NCBI GenBank assembly: GCA_001796415.1
Contig: MGML01000058.1
Location: forward strand, 1 to 7,330
Reading direction: 5' to 3'
Source of the DNA: Chloroflexi bacterium RBG_13_46_14
Lineage (GTDB): Bacteria > Chloroflexota > Dehalococcoidia > Dehalococcoidales > UBA2162
Length of the DNA: 7,330 nt
The notes under the pieces are model-generated. The model was not told the origin of the DNA. It searched no databases and saw nothing but the letters and a program-made list of their open reading frames with translations. Both the position numbers and the translations under genes were made by a program. The first letter of the stretch is position 1. Each line of letters begins with the position of its first letter. Shown here piece by piece: positions 1 through 6,084 of this stretch.

Positions 1-44
1 CGGTGTCGGTATGAATTTCAACAGATATAAAATAAAGGAACGTT

Positions 45-1049
45 ATGATAGGTGCCGATAGTAAGGTAGTAGAACGCAAGGTAATATCGATCCTGAGAAT
101 TCTCAAGGAGTCACCGCAGCCACTTGGCGCCAAGTTATTATCTATTAAGCTGAGAGATTATGGTGTCGAACTGGGTGAAAGGGCGGTACGATATCATCTC
201 AAAATTATGGATGAGCGTGGACTCACCTACCCTCTGGAACGGAGAGACGGCAGGGTGATTACTCCCCTCGGTGTGGAAGAACTAAATAACGCTCTGGTTT
301 CCGACAAAGTTGGATTTGTACTCGAAAAAATAGAACTCCTGTCATTCCGTACTACCTTCGATATCGATACAGCCACCGGAATGGTTCCGGTGAATATATC
401 TTTATTTAAAAAATCGAAATTTAATACTGCCATTGCTAAAATGAAGAAAACCTTTTCCGAGGGTTTTTGTGTCAGTGACCGGGTGGCGGTGGCGAACGAA
501 GGTGAAAAACTGGGCGATGTTCTGATTCCCCCCGGGAAGGTCGGGTTTGCTACCGTATGCAGTTTGATATTCAATGGTTGTCTCCTTAAAGCGGGGATAC
601 CGATAGACTCAAAGTTCGGCGGGGTTCTTCAAATGCGGAATAATCTTCCCTTAAGGTTTGTCGACCTTATCTATTATTCGGGTACGACAGTTGATCCGTC
701 TGAGGTTTTTATTCGGGCTGGAATGACGGATGTGCGAAATCTTATGAGTAACGGAGAAGGAAAGGTCCTGGCTAATTTCCGGGAGCTTCCGGCTAATTGT
801 CTTACTCTTACGGAAGAAATTATTGAAAGACTACATAAAGCCGGTATAAACGGACTTATTCTTATGGGAAATCCGAGTGAAGCAATTTGTGGGATTTCCG
901 TTGGTTTGAACAGGGTTGGAATGATACTACTTGGCGGATTGACACCAGTGGCGGCCGCCGTGGAATCCGGGATAGAGGTTGAAAACAGAGCAATGAGTAC
1001 ATTGCTTGATTACTGCGATATGGTCAGTGTTGATTCACTTCTTCAGTGA
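45..1049 (+). CDS. nrpR: NrpR-type transcriptional repressor (winged helix + one NrpR/DUF128 domain)
   Basis: This is a 334-residue NrpR-family regulator. In methanogens NrpR represses nitrogen-assimilation genes and is released by 2-oxoglutarate when nitrogen is scarce. Residues about 10-75 form a winged helix: the helix-turn-helix lies around GERAVRYHLKIM, and a wing around RRDGRVITPLG. Residues about 80-330 form one NrpR effector domain with its typical Gly/Pro-rich segments, such as KAGIPIDSKFGGVLQ and KVLANFRELP. M. maripaludis NrpR has two such domains, so this is the compact one-domain form. The ATG is preceded by AAAGGAA (34-40) at a short 4-nt spacing; no better in-frame start is visible. 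The glutamate-synthase-like gene 87 bp downstream is the obvious candidate target. Family assignment is firm; the target and the effector response are inferred. Confidence 0.9.
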   Translation: MIGADSKVVERKVISILRILKESPQPLGAKLLSIKLRDYGVELGERAVRYHLKIMDERGLTYPLERRDGRVITPLGVEELNNALVSDKVGFVLEKIELLSFRTTFDIDTATGMVPVNISLFKKSKFNTAIAKMKKTFSEGFCVSDRVAVANEGEKLGDVLIPPGKVGFATVCSLIFNGCLLKAGIPIDSKFGGVLQMRNNLPLRFVDLIYYSGTTVDPSEVFIRAGMTDVRNLMSNGEGKVLANFRELPANCLTLTEEIIERLHKAGINGLILMGNPSEAICGISVGLNRVGMILLGGLTPVAAAVESGIEVENRAMSTLLDYCDMVSVDSLLQ

Positions 1050-1063
1050 TAAACCAAAATAAA

Positions 1064-1077
1064 GAAAATTCACTTTC
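1064..1077. promoter_or_regulatory. Candidate NrpR operator, GAAA-N6-TTTC
   Basis: The 87-bp gap between nrpR and the next gene contains a perfect 4+4 inverted repeat, GAAA-ATTCAC-TTTC. Its layout matches the archaeal NrpR operator GGAA-N6-TTCC, with one base changed symmetrically in each half. It overlaps the proposed -35 element, where a repressor would block polymerase. A 4+4 repeat in an AT-rich gap can easily arise by chance, so this is only a candidate. Confidence 0.3.
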
Positions 1078-1097
1078 AGGATTTACATGCCTATAAA
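1069..1097 (+). promoter_or_regulatory. Putative sigma70-type promoter of the glutamate-synthase-like gene
   Basis: TTCACT (1069-1074, 4 of 6 matches to TTGACA) is followed after a 17-bp spacer by TATAAA (1092-1097, 5 of 6). Transcription would begin near 1104, giving a leader of about 33 nt. The AGGAGG ribosome binding site (1123-1128) lies 8 nt before the ATG at 1137. Read-through from nrpR is equally possible, because no terminator is seen after 1049. Confidence 0.4.
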
Positions 1098-1136
1098 GTC
1101 AAAAATAAGACAAACAGTAAACAGGAGGAAAAATTA

Positions 1137-2726
1137 ATGAATCTACAAACCCCGAATGCTAATGAAGCAACCAGAACTGCCAATCGTTCAAGGAGCGTAG
1201 TTCCTTCAAGCGGATTATGCTCACGCTGCATCGACGGCTGTACCGGAAATTGCGAAGTTTTCAAGGCTACGTTCCGTGGCCGCGAATTAATCTACCCGGG
1301 ACCTTTCGGTGACGTGACTGCCGGCGGCGACAAGGATTATCCTATCGATTATTCTCACTTAAATATCCAGGGATATGCTCTTGGAGCGGAAGGCCTGCCG
1401 GAGGGAGTAGAAGGGGGGCCGGATACCGCTACCTTCCCCGCAGTAAATACCGAGACAGAGTATGGCTGGGATAAAAAAGTAAAGATGAAAGTACCTATCT
1501 TTACCGGCGCTCTCGGTTCGACTGAAATCGCCCGTAAAAACTGGGAACACTTTGCTGTAGGCGCGGCACTCAGCGGTGTTACACTGGTCTGCGGCGAGAA
1601 CGTCTGCGGAATCGATCCCCAGCTTGAGCTGGACTCGAATGGTAAGGTAGCCAATTCTCCGGATATGGACCGCAGGATAGAGACCTATCGCCGCTACCAC
1701 CAGGGTTACGGTGAGATCCTCGTCCAGATGAACGTAGAAGATACACGTCTCGGTGTGGCCGAGTACGTTTGCAGGAAGCATGGTCTTGATACAATCGAGT
1801 TGAAATGGGGTCAGGGAGCAAAATGTATCGGCGGTGAAATCAAGGTTGGTAGCCTTGAAAGAGCCCTGGAATTACAGAAGCGCGGCTATATCGTTACTCC
1901 AGATCCGTCCGATCCTCTGGCACAGGCTTCTTTTAAAGATGGCTCTCTTAAAGAATTCGAACGGCACAGCCGCCTGGGTTTTATCGGCGAGGAAGCGTTC
2001 TACAATGAGGTTCAGCGTCTAAGAGATATCGGCTTCAAGCGCGTAACACTGAAAACCGGGGCTTACAGTATGCGTGAACTGGCGATGGCTATCAGGTGGG
2101 GTACAAACGCCAGGATAGACCTGCTTACTATCGACGGTGCGGGAGGTGGAACCGGTATGAGTCCCTGGAGAATGATGGAGGAGTGGGGTATCCCCAGTCT
2201 TTATCTGCATTCACTAGCCTATGAGTTTCTCAAGAAACTCGCTGACCGGGGAGAAAAAATACCCGATATTGCCTTTGCCGGCGGATTCAGCAGTGAAGAC
2301 GGTGTTTTTAAGGCCCTTGCACTCGGTGCGCCTTTTACCAAGGCCGTCTGCATGGGACGTGCCCTGATGATCCCGGGGATGGTAGGCAAAAACATTGCAC
2401 AGTGGATAAAAGACGGCAAGCTGCCCAATACAGTCAGCCAGTACGGTTCCACTCCTGAAGAAATTTTCATATGTTACGAAGACGTCAAAGATATAGTCGG
2501 CGCTGACGAGATGAAGAATATCCCGCTGGGTGCTGTCGGTATCTACAGTTACTCGGAGAAGATTAAGGTCGGTCTCCAGCAGTTGATGGCCGGTGCCAGG
2601 AGTTTCAGTGTTCCAGCCCTTTCACGAAAACATCTCATGTCCCTGACCGAGGAATGCGCTAAAGTTACCGGCATTCCTTACCTGATGGACTGCTATAGAG
2701 AAGAAGCAATGGAGATTCTCGGCTAG
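1137..2726 (+). CDS. Glutamate-synthase-like FMN-binding protein (stand-alone GltB central domain)
   Basis: This 529-residue protein corresponds to the FMN-binding synthase domain of glutamate synthase, which converts 2-oxoglutarate plus ammonia to glutamate at a flavin. Recognisable pieces are ELKWGQGAK (221-229) followed by GGEIKV, TIDGAGGGTG (331-340), FAGGF (380-384), MGRALM (406-411), and a C-terminal GLQQLMAGARSF segment typical of the family. The N-terminal glutaminase domain and the C-terminal beta-helix of full-length GltB are absent, and so is the usual 3Fe-4S cysteine cluster after the flavin domain. Instead C28, C31, C35 and C39 form a CxxCxxxCxxxC cluster near the N-terminus, which could bind Fe-S. 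No GltD or separate glutaminase gene is in the window, so the electron and ammonia donors are unknown. The start is set by a strong AGGAGG 8 nt upstream. The NrpR neighbour supports a nitrogen-assimilation role; true glutamate synthase activity is inferred. Confidence 0.88.
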   Translation: MNLQTPNANEATRTANRSRSVVPSSGLCSRCIDGCTGNCEVFKATFRGRELIYPGPFGDVTAGGDKDYPIDYSHLNIQGYALGAEGLPEGVEGGPDTATFPAVNTETEYGWDKKVKMKVPIFTGALGSTEIARKNWEHFAVGAALSGVTLVCGENVCGIDPQLELDSNGKVANSPDMDRRIETYRRYHQGYGEILVQMNVEDTRLGVAEYVCRKHGLDTIELKWGQGAKCIGGEIKVGSLERALELQKRGYIVTPDPSDPLAQASFKDGSLKEFERHSRLGFIGEEAFYNEVQRLRDIGFKRVTLKTGAYSMRELAMAIRWGTNARIDLLTIDGAGGGTGMSPWRMMEEWGIPSLYLHSLAYEFLKKLADRGEKIPDIAFAGGFSSEDGVFKALALGAPFTKAVCMGRALMIPGMVGKNIAQWIKDGKLPNTVSQYGSTPEEIFICYEDVKDIVGADEMKNIPLGAVGIYSYSEKIKVGLQQLMAGARSFSVPALSRKHLMSLTEECAKVTGIPYLMDCYREEAMEILG

Positions 2727-2746
2727 CAAAGTATTACATTCCGAAT

Positions 2747-2780
2747 CAAAGGCTCCGACTGATATCAGCCGGAGCCTTTG
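2747..2780 (+). terminator. Strong hairpin, probable terminator after the glutamate-synthase-like gene
   Basis: CAAAGGCTCCG (2747-2757) pairs perfectly with CGGAGCCTTTG (2770-2780), an 11-bp stem. The apex contains the palindrome CTGATATCAG (2759-2768), which can extend the stem past one A-C mismatch. It starts 20 bp after the stop codon and lies before the rpsF promoter, as a terminator should. The 3' side has only TTT followed by GTATCG, not a true T-tract, so termination may be partial or the element may protect the mRNA end. Confidence 0.6.
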
Positions 2781-2837
2781 TATCGAATTAGTTCACAGGT
2801 AGAGTGATGATAAGCTCCCCGACAGGTTCAGGGTATA

Positions 2838-2867
2838 TTGTTAATAATGCCCGTTGTGTGGTATAAT
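2838..2867 (+). promoter_or_regulatory. Extended -10 promoter for the rpsF-ssb-rpsR operon
   Basis: A perfect TATAAT (2862-2867) is preceded by TG plus one base (2859-2861), the extended -10 signature. TTGTTA (2838-2843, 4 of 6 to TTGACA) sits 18 bp upstream. Transcription would begin near 2874, about 24 nt before the chosen rpsF start. This is the best promoter in the window and, with no terminator seen downstream, may drive everything through jag. Confidence 0.65.
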
Positions 2868-2897
2868 TCTCCAGAGTATTTTTGTAGAAGAGGGAAT

Positions 2898-3218
2898 GTG
2901 TCTGACAATACATTAACGCAAGAGGAACTTGGACTGCGCGACTACGAGTTAACCGTCGTTATCACTCCGGAAACATCTGAAGAAAAACTGGAAGCTTTGA
3001 TTGAGAGTATCAGCCGCTATGTAACCAGCAGGGGGGGTGCGGTTTCCGATCTGCAGAGGTGGGGCAAGAGAAAACTGGCTTATCCCATAAAGCATTTCAT
3101 AGAAGGATACTACGTTTTACTTCAGTTCAAGATGAAACCCCTGGATGGGAGAGAACTGGAGAATAACCTGCGGATTTCTGAAGAAGTTCTACGGCATCTG
3201 CTGATAAGCATGGAATAG
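2898..3218 (+). CDS. rpsF: 30S ribosomal protein S6
   Basis: Ribosomal protein S6 (106 residues) binds 16S rRNA in the 30S platform as a pair with S18. The core is recognisable: LRDYELTVVITP (strand 1), a helix with EEKLEALIESISRYV, GGAVSDLQRWGKRKLAYPI, and GYYVLLQFKM. The frame is open back to a TTG at 2838, but those upstream codons lie within the -35/-10 promoter. I therefore chose the GTG at 2898, preceded by AGAGGG (2889-2894) at a tight 3-nt spacing. It leaves about 12 residues before the usual RDYEL start of the family. A rare CTG at 2934 behind AGAGGAA (2921-2927) would give the standard S6 length and cannot be excluded. The order rpsF-ssb-rpsR is the conserved bacterial operon. Confidence 0.93.
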   Translation: MSDNTLTQEELGLRDYELTVVITPETSEEKLEALIESISRYVTSRGGAVSDLQRWGKRKLAYPIKHFIEGYYVLLQFKMKPLDGRELENNLRISEEVLRHLLISME

Positions 3219-3223
3219 ATAAT

Positions 3224-3246
3224 CGGGAGAAAGTCCGTTTCTCCCG
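3224..3246 (+). promoter_or_regulatory. Hairpin in the rpsF-ssb gap with CCG in the loop
   Basis: CGGGAGAAA (3224-3232) pairs perfectly with TTTCTCCCG (3238-3246) around the 5-nt loop GTCCG. It begins 5 nt after the rpsF stop and ends 17 nt before the ssb ribosome binding site. No T-tract follows, so it is unlikely to be a terminator. It may be an mRNA processing or stability element, or an autoregulatory site. Confidence 0.5.
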
Positions 3247-3280
3247 TGTGCTTGGGGAGAACAAAAGGAGCTTTGAAAGA

Positions 3281-3688
3281 ATGGTTAGCGTAAATAGAAT
3301 AATAATCATCGGTAACCTCGGCAGTGAGCCTGAAATGCGTTTCACCCCTAACGGCAGACCGGTAACTTCATTCAGCGCCGCCACAAACAGGAGATATACC
3401 ACGTCCGAAGGTGAACGCAGAGAAGAGACGGAATGGTTTACCGTAGTAACATGGGGAAGGCTTGCTGAACAGTGTAACCAGTTTCTGTCAAAAGGAAGGC
3501 TGGTATACGTTGAAGGCAGATTAAGGACTCATAGCTGGGAAGGCCAGGACGGACAGAAACGGTATCGTAATGAAATAGTTGCCGATAGAGTTAGTTTCCT
3601 GGACAGGCAGGCATCGGCTCATTTTAATGAGGAAAAAAGCATTGAGCCTGGCATGGATGATATAGAACCGGATGATATTCCCTTTTAG
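3281..3688 (+). CDS. ssb: Single-stranded DNA-binding protein
   Basis: This is a 135-residue SSB that coats single-stranded DNA during replication, repair and recombination. Residues about 1-110 form the OB fold: VNRIIIIGNLGSEPEMRFTPNG, SFSAATNRRY, TEWFTVVTWGRLAEQCNQFL and KGRLVYVEGRLRT are classic segments. A short linker leads to an acidic C-terminus ending DDIPF, the conserved tip that recruits partner proteins. The linker is only about 20 residues, shorter than in E. coli SSB. The reading frame extends upstream to a GTG at 3248, but the ATG at 3281 gives the standard MxxVNRxxxxGNL beginning and has AAAGGAG (3264-3270) 10 nt before it. It lies between the two ribosomal genes in the usual order. 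Confidence 0.95.
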   Translation: MVSVNRIIIIGNLGSEPEMRFTPNGRPVTSFSAATNRRYTTSEGERREETEWFTVVTWGRLAEQCNQFLSKGRLVYVEGRLRTHSWEGQDGQKRYRNEIVADRVSFLDRQASAHFNEEKSIEPGMDDIEPDDIPF

Positions 3689-3724
3689 GGATATAAATAA
3701 CCTTAAAATTTGGAGATATAACAA

Positions 3725-4051
3725 GTGGCAAGAAAAAAACCGACCGGAGATATTAAAAGTACAAAGTGGAGCAGACCGAGATACGCGCCGAAGCGAAAAG
3801 TATGTGTCTTCTGCGCTGATAAATCAGCGGTAATAAATTACAAAGACTCTGATAAGTTACGCAGTTTTGTATCCGATAGAGCCAAAATCGTGCCGCGTCG
3901 CAGAAGCGGTACCTGTGCCAAACACCAACGTCGCCTGGCTGTAGCTATAAAACGGGCCCGGCACCTGGCGCTGTTGCCTTATGTACCGGCTCATATGCGT
4001 AAAGTTAGCGCTGCAGCGGCGTTATCGAAAATAGCGGCGACGGCGGAGTAA
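3725..4051 (+). CDS. rpsR: 30S ribosomal protein S18 (zinc-motif form)
   Basis: Ribosomal protein S18 (108 residues) partners S6 on the 30S platform. The core [17 protein letters not shown], the [26 protein letters not shown] stretch and [13 protein letters not shown] are diagnostic. C27, C30, C64 and H67 form CxxC...CxxH, the zinc-binding (C+) form of S18, which many bacteria replace with a Cys-free paralogue. At 108 residues it is longer than the 75-residue E. coli protein, with a basic N-terminal extension of about 20 residues and an Ala-rich tail ending SKIAATAE. The start is GTG, with GGAG (3712-3715) 9 nt upstream; an ARKK beginning after the start fits the family. It is probably transcribed with rpsF and ssb. 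Confidence 0.95.
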   Translation: MARKKPTGDIKSTKWSRPRYAPKRKVCVFCADKSAVINYKDSDKLRSFVSDRAKIVPRRRSGTCAKHQRRLAVAIKRARHLALLPYVPAHMRKVSAAAALSKIAATAE

Positions 4052-4101
4052 TCGTTCTCTTACTCTCGATTTTGCCATTTATTTTGTGATAAGGGGTTAG
4101 A

Positions 4102-4242
4102 ATGCCAAAAAGAACCTATCAACCGAAGAAGATACCACGAAAGCGTGAACACGGCTTTCTTAAAAGGATGAGTTCCAGGGGTGGTCGGGCTGTACTTGCT
4201 GCCAGGCGACTGAAGGGTCGTAAGCGGCTGACAGTAGTTTGA
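4102..4242 (+). CDS. rpmH: 50S ribosomal protein L34
   Basis: This short gene encodes 46 residues. The protein begins [19 protein letters not shown] and ends [12 protein letters not shown], which covers the whole L34 family pattern (KRTYQP at the start, R-x-HGF, then [22 protein letters not shown]). L34 is a very basic protein of the large subunit that binds 23S rRNA. AAGGGG (4091-4096) lies 5 nt before the ATG. Its stop TGA (4240-4242) shares the A with a potential ATG at 4242, an early start option for the next gene, so translation of rpmH and rnpA may be coupled. It lies 50 bp after rpsR, with no terminator visible in the gap. Confidence 0.95.
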   Translation: MPKRTYQPKKIPRKREHGFLKRMSSRGGRAVLAARRLKGRKRLTVV

Positions 4243-4283
4243 TGCGAACATTACTCTTGCATCGAAACCCGAGAGAGGGAATG

Positions 4284-4619
4284 ATGAAGAGAGAAGAACG
4301 CATAACCAGGCCACGGCAATATGCGGAGGTCTACGGAAAAGGCAAGTCGTATCCATCTGAACTCATAGTATTGAGAACCTTACCAAATAATCTTGATCAC
4401 TCTCGATACGGTGTATCGGTCAGTAAGAAAGTCGGTAATGCAGTAACAAGAAACAGACTTAAGCGGCGTTTACGAGAAATCAACAGGATGGGGTCTTTTA
4501 AGCCAGGTTGGGATATTGTATATATTCTCAGACCGGCAGCAGCTGAGGCAAGTTTCAGCAGTTTGAAGAAGTCAGTCGAAATATTATTAACGAAAGCTGA
4601 TATACTTGAAAGGGTATGA
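4284..4619 (+). CDS. rnpA: Ribonuclease P protein component
   Basis: This is a 111-residue basic protein that assists the RNase P RNA in cutting the 5' leader from pre-tRNAs. The signature is GVSVSKKVGNAVTRNRLKRRLREI, which holds the conserved RNR motif; the N-terminus KREERITRPRQYAEVYGKGKSY aligns with the usual RnpA start. The frame is open further upstream to ATG 4242 (overlapping the rpmH stop) and TTG 4239, but MKREERI at 4284 matches family length and has GAGAGAGGG (4271-4279) about 4 nt upstream. The upstream start at 4242 would add 14 residues and remains a real alternative. The rpmH-rnpA pairing is conserved across bacteria. A 75-bp gap without a clear terminator separates it from yidD. 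Confidence 0.93.
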   Translation: MKREERITRPRQYAEVYGKGKSYPSELIVLRTLPNNLDHSRYGVSVSKKVGNAVTRNRLKRRLREINRMGSFKPGWDIVYILRPAAAEASFSSLKKSVEILLTKADILERV

Positions 4620-4694
4620 AACAGTAAATCGATTGTAGATCGGATGTTAATAGAACCGGAATATTGTAACAGGAAACATCAGGCAGTCTAGGGT

Positions 4695-4904
4695 ATGAAG
4701 CTAATTGCCATGGGTATGATAAGGATTTATCAGACGACCATTTCCCGCGTGCTGCCGCCTTCCTGCCGATTTATTCCTACATGTTCACAATATACTTATG
4801 AAGCGGTAAAAAAATATGGGCTGTTTAAAGGAGTGTGGCTGGGTTGCAGGAGGATATCCCACTGCCATCCTTTTCATCCCGGCGGTTACGATCCTGTACC
4901 GTAA
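4695..4904 (+). CDS. yidD: Membrane protein insertion efficiency factor YidD
   Basis: This 69-residue protein is a YidD family member (formerly DUF37). YidD is a small, membrane-associated protein thought to help YidC-dependent insertion of inner-membrane proteins. The full signature is present: [30 protein letters not shown] near the N-terminus and [13 protein letters not shown] at the C-terminus, with the three-cysteine pattern C23, C30 and C57. The ATG at 4695 gives the usual MKxxxxxxIRxYQ beginning. The ribosome binding site is weak (AGGCAG at 4681-4686, 8 nt upstream). The position after rpmH-rnpA and before yidC is the standard bacterial order, here with one extra gene between yidD and yidC. 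Confidence 0.95.
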   Translation: MKLIAMGMIRIYQTTISRVLPPSCRFIPTCSQYTYEAVKKYGLFKGVWLGCRRISHCHPFHPGGYDPVP

Positions 4905-4929
4905 ACCGCACTCTGAACAGTAGAAATAT

Positions 4930-6069
4930 ATGCATAAACTAAAAAAAATCAGACCGGTATATAAGATAGCATTTTTAATTCTTACTCTTTTTGCTGTCGT
5001 GATAGCTCTTCCGGGATGCTCTGCGACCCGCGGAGCGGTTGCCAGAGGATGGGCTGGAGGTGTGGTGGAAGACGGCGTTATCTATACCGGATCGATGGAA
5101 GGCAATCTTGTATCTGTTAATGCCACGGATGGTCGACTGATAATATCGATTCCTCTCGAGACACAGGAACCTTCAAGCGGATTTCTCAGCTGTGCGCAGG
5201 GTTCATCCGCGATAGCTATATACAGTTCTCCGATGATAGCGGATGATCTTGTCTGTGTCGGCGGTTATAACGGAAAAGTATATGCTTTCAGTCGCAGTGA
5301 AATAAGACAGGAACCTCGATGGGTTTATCCCCGACAGGATAATGTCGGTGGATCCATTATTGGTAGCATTATTTATAACAATGGCAAATTATACTTCGGC
5401 TCGGCGAATAATAGAGTATTCGCGCTGGACGCAACTGACGGATATAAGGAATGGGAAATAGAGCTTCCCGATAAAGTATGGTCGACTCCCGCTATAATGA
5501 ATGACACGCTGTATATCGGTTGTTTCGACAAGAAATTCTACGCGCTCGATACTGCAGACGGCAGTATCAAGTGGGAATTCGAGACGGAGGGTGCTATTGT
5601 ATCCACTCCGGTAGTCGACGGTAATACGGTCTATTTCAGTTCTTTCGACAGGAGTCTGTACGCACTTAACGCAGCTACCGGAAGTCTGAAGTGGAAATAT
5701 TCGGCTGACAACTGGTTCTGGGCTACTCCGGTAATTTACAACGGAGCGATATTTGCTCCCTGTCTGGATGGTAAAATTTATATAATCGATACTGCGAACG
5801 GTAAAAAGAAATCTGACTATGATCTGGAAAGTCCGGTATCATCATCACCGGTTCTTATCGATGATGTACTCGTAGCGGCTACCCAGGACGGCGTGATATA
5901 CGGAATCGATATTACCGGTACGGGATATAAAGACCTAGTTAATCTCGAAGAAATGATATTCGCTCCTCTAATCGCCGGAGACGGCAAAGTTTATGTTCAT
6001 ACTAATCTTGATACGCTTCACGAAGTCGATGCTAAGACAGGGGCGAAACGCGAAATATATATTAAGTGA
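4930..6069 (+). CDS. Lipoprotein with an eight-bladed PQQ-like beta-propeller (BamB-like fold)
   Basis: This 379-residue protein has a basic N-terminus, a hydrophobic stretch (residues 12-27) and a lipobox LPGC with Cys30, so it is probably lipidated and held on the outer face of the membrane. The rest is eight repeats starting near residues 42, 99, 144, 185, 225, 265, 305 and 344, roughly every 40. The clearest copies read like STPAIMNDTLYIGCFDKKFYALDTADGSIKW, the pattern of PQQ/BamB-type propeller blades. Such propellers are protein-binding scaffolds as often as enzymes, and nothing here shows bound PQQ. It lies 25 bp after yidD and 15 bp before yidC on the same strand, with no clear ribosome binding site, suggesting translational dependence on yidD. 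A role in YidC-linked membrane protein biogenesis is inferred from context alone; sensing or an unrelated scaffold role is also possible. Confidence 0.85.
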   Translation: MHKLKKIRPVYKIAFLILTLFAVVIALPGCSATRGAVARGWAGGVVEDGVIYTGSMEGNLVSVNATDGRLIISIPLETQEPSSGFLSCAQGSSAIAIYSSPMIADDLVCVGGYNGKVYAFSRSEIRQEPRWVYPRQDNVGGSIIGSIIYNNGKLYFGSANNRVFALDATDGYKEWEIELPDKVWSTPAIMNDTLYIGCFDKKFYALDTADGSIKWEFETEGAIVSTPVVDGNTVYFSSFDRSLYALNAATGSLKWKYSADNWFWATPVIYNGAIFAPCLDGKIYIIDTANGKKKSDYDLESPVSSSPVLIDDVLVAATQDGVIYGIDITGTGYKDLVNLEEMIFAPLIAGDGKVYVHTNLDTLHEVDAKTGAKREIYIK

Positions 6070-6084
6070 GTGAGGTAGATACTC

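Noticed and set aside
2..61. Open frame at the 5' edge ending in TAG at 59-61, overlapping the nrpR start
   Set aside because: It could be the end of an upstream gene, but about 19 residues show no recognisable motif.
1359..1821. Three reverse-strand open frames opposite the glutamate-synthase-like gene
   Set aside because: They are shadows of a strongly conserved + strand gene and show no family motifs or start signals of their own.
2792..2813. TTCACA with downstream TGATAA as a second rpsF promoter
   Set aside because: The spacing between the elements is about 10 bp, which is too short for a sigma70-type promoter.
2838..2897. Upstream in-frame start (TTG 2838) for rpsF
   Set aside because: It coincides with the -35 box, and the extra residues have no resemblance to S6.
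3248..3280. GTG start at 3248 for ssb
   Set aside because: It begins right at the hairpin, lacks a ribosome binding site, and adds 11 residues absent from SSB.
4072..4100. TTGCCA (4072-4077) as a -35 for a separate rpmH promoter
   Set aside because: No acceptable -10 lies 15-19 bp downstream; the expected place is taken by the rpmH ribosome binding site.
4239..4283. Longer N-terminus for rnpA from TTG 4239 or ATG 4242
   Set aside because: The MKREERI start at 4284 fits family length and has a better-placed ribosome binding site; coupling through ATG 4242 stays possible and is noted in the rnpA entry.
4646..4670. GTTAATA...TATTGTAAC inverted repeat in the rnpA-yidD gap
   Set aside because: The stem is AT-rich, needs a 2-nt bulge and has no T-tract, so it is too weak to call.
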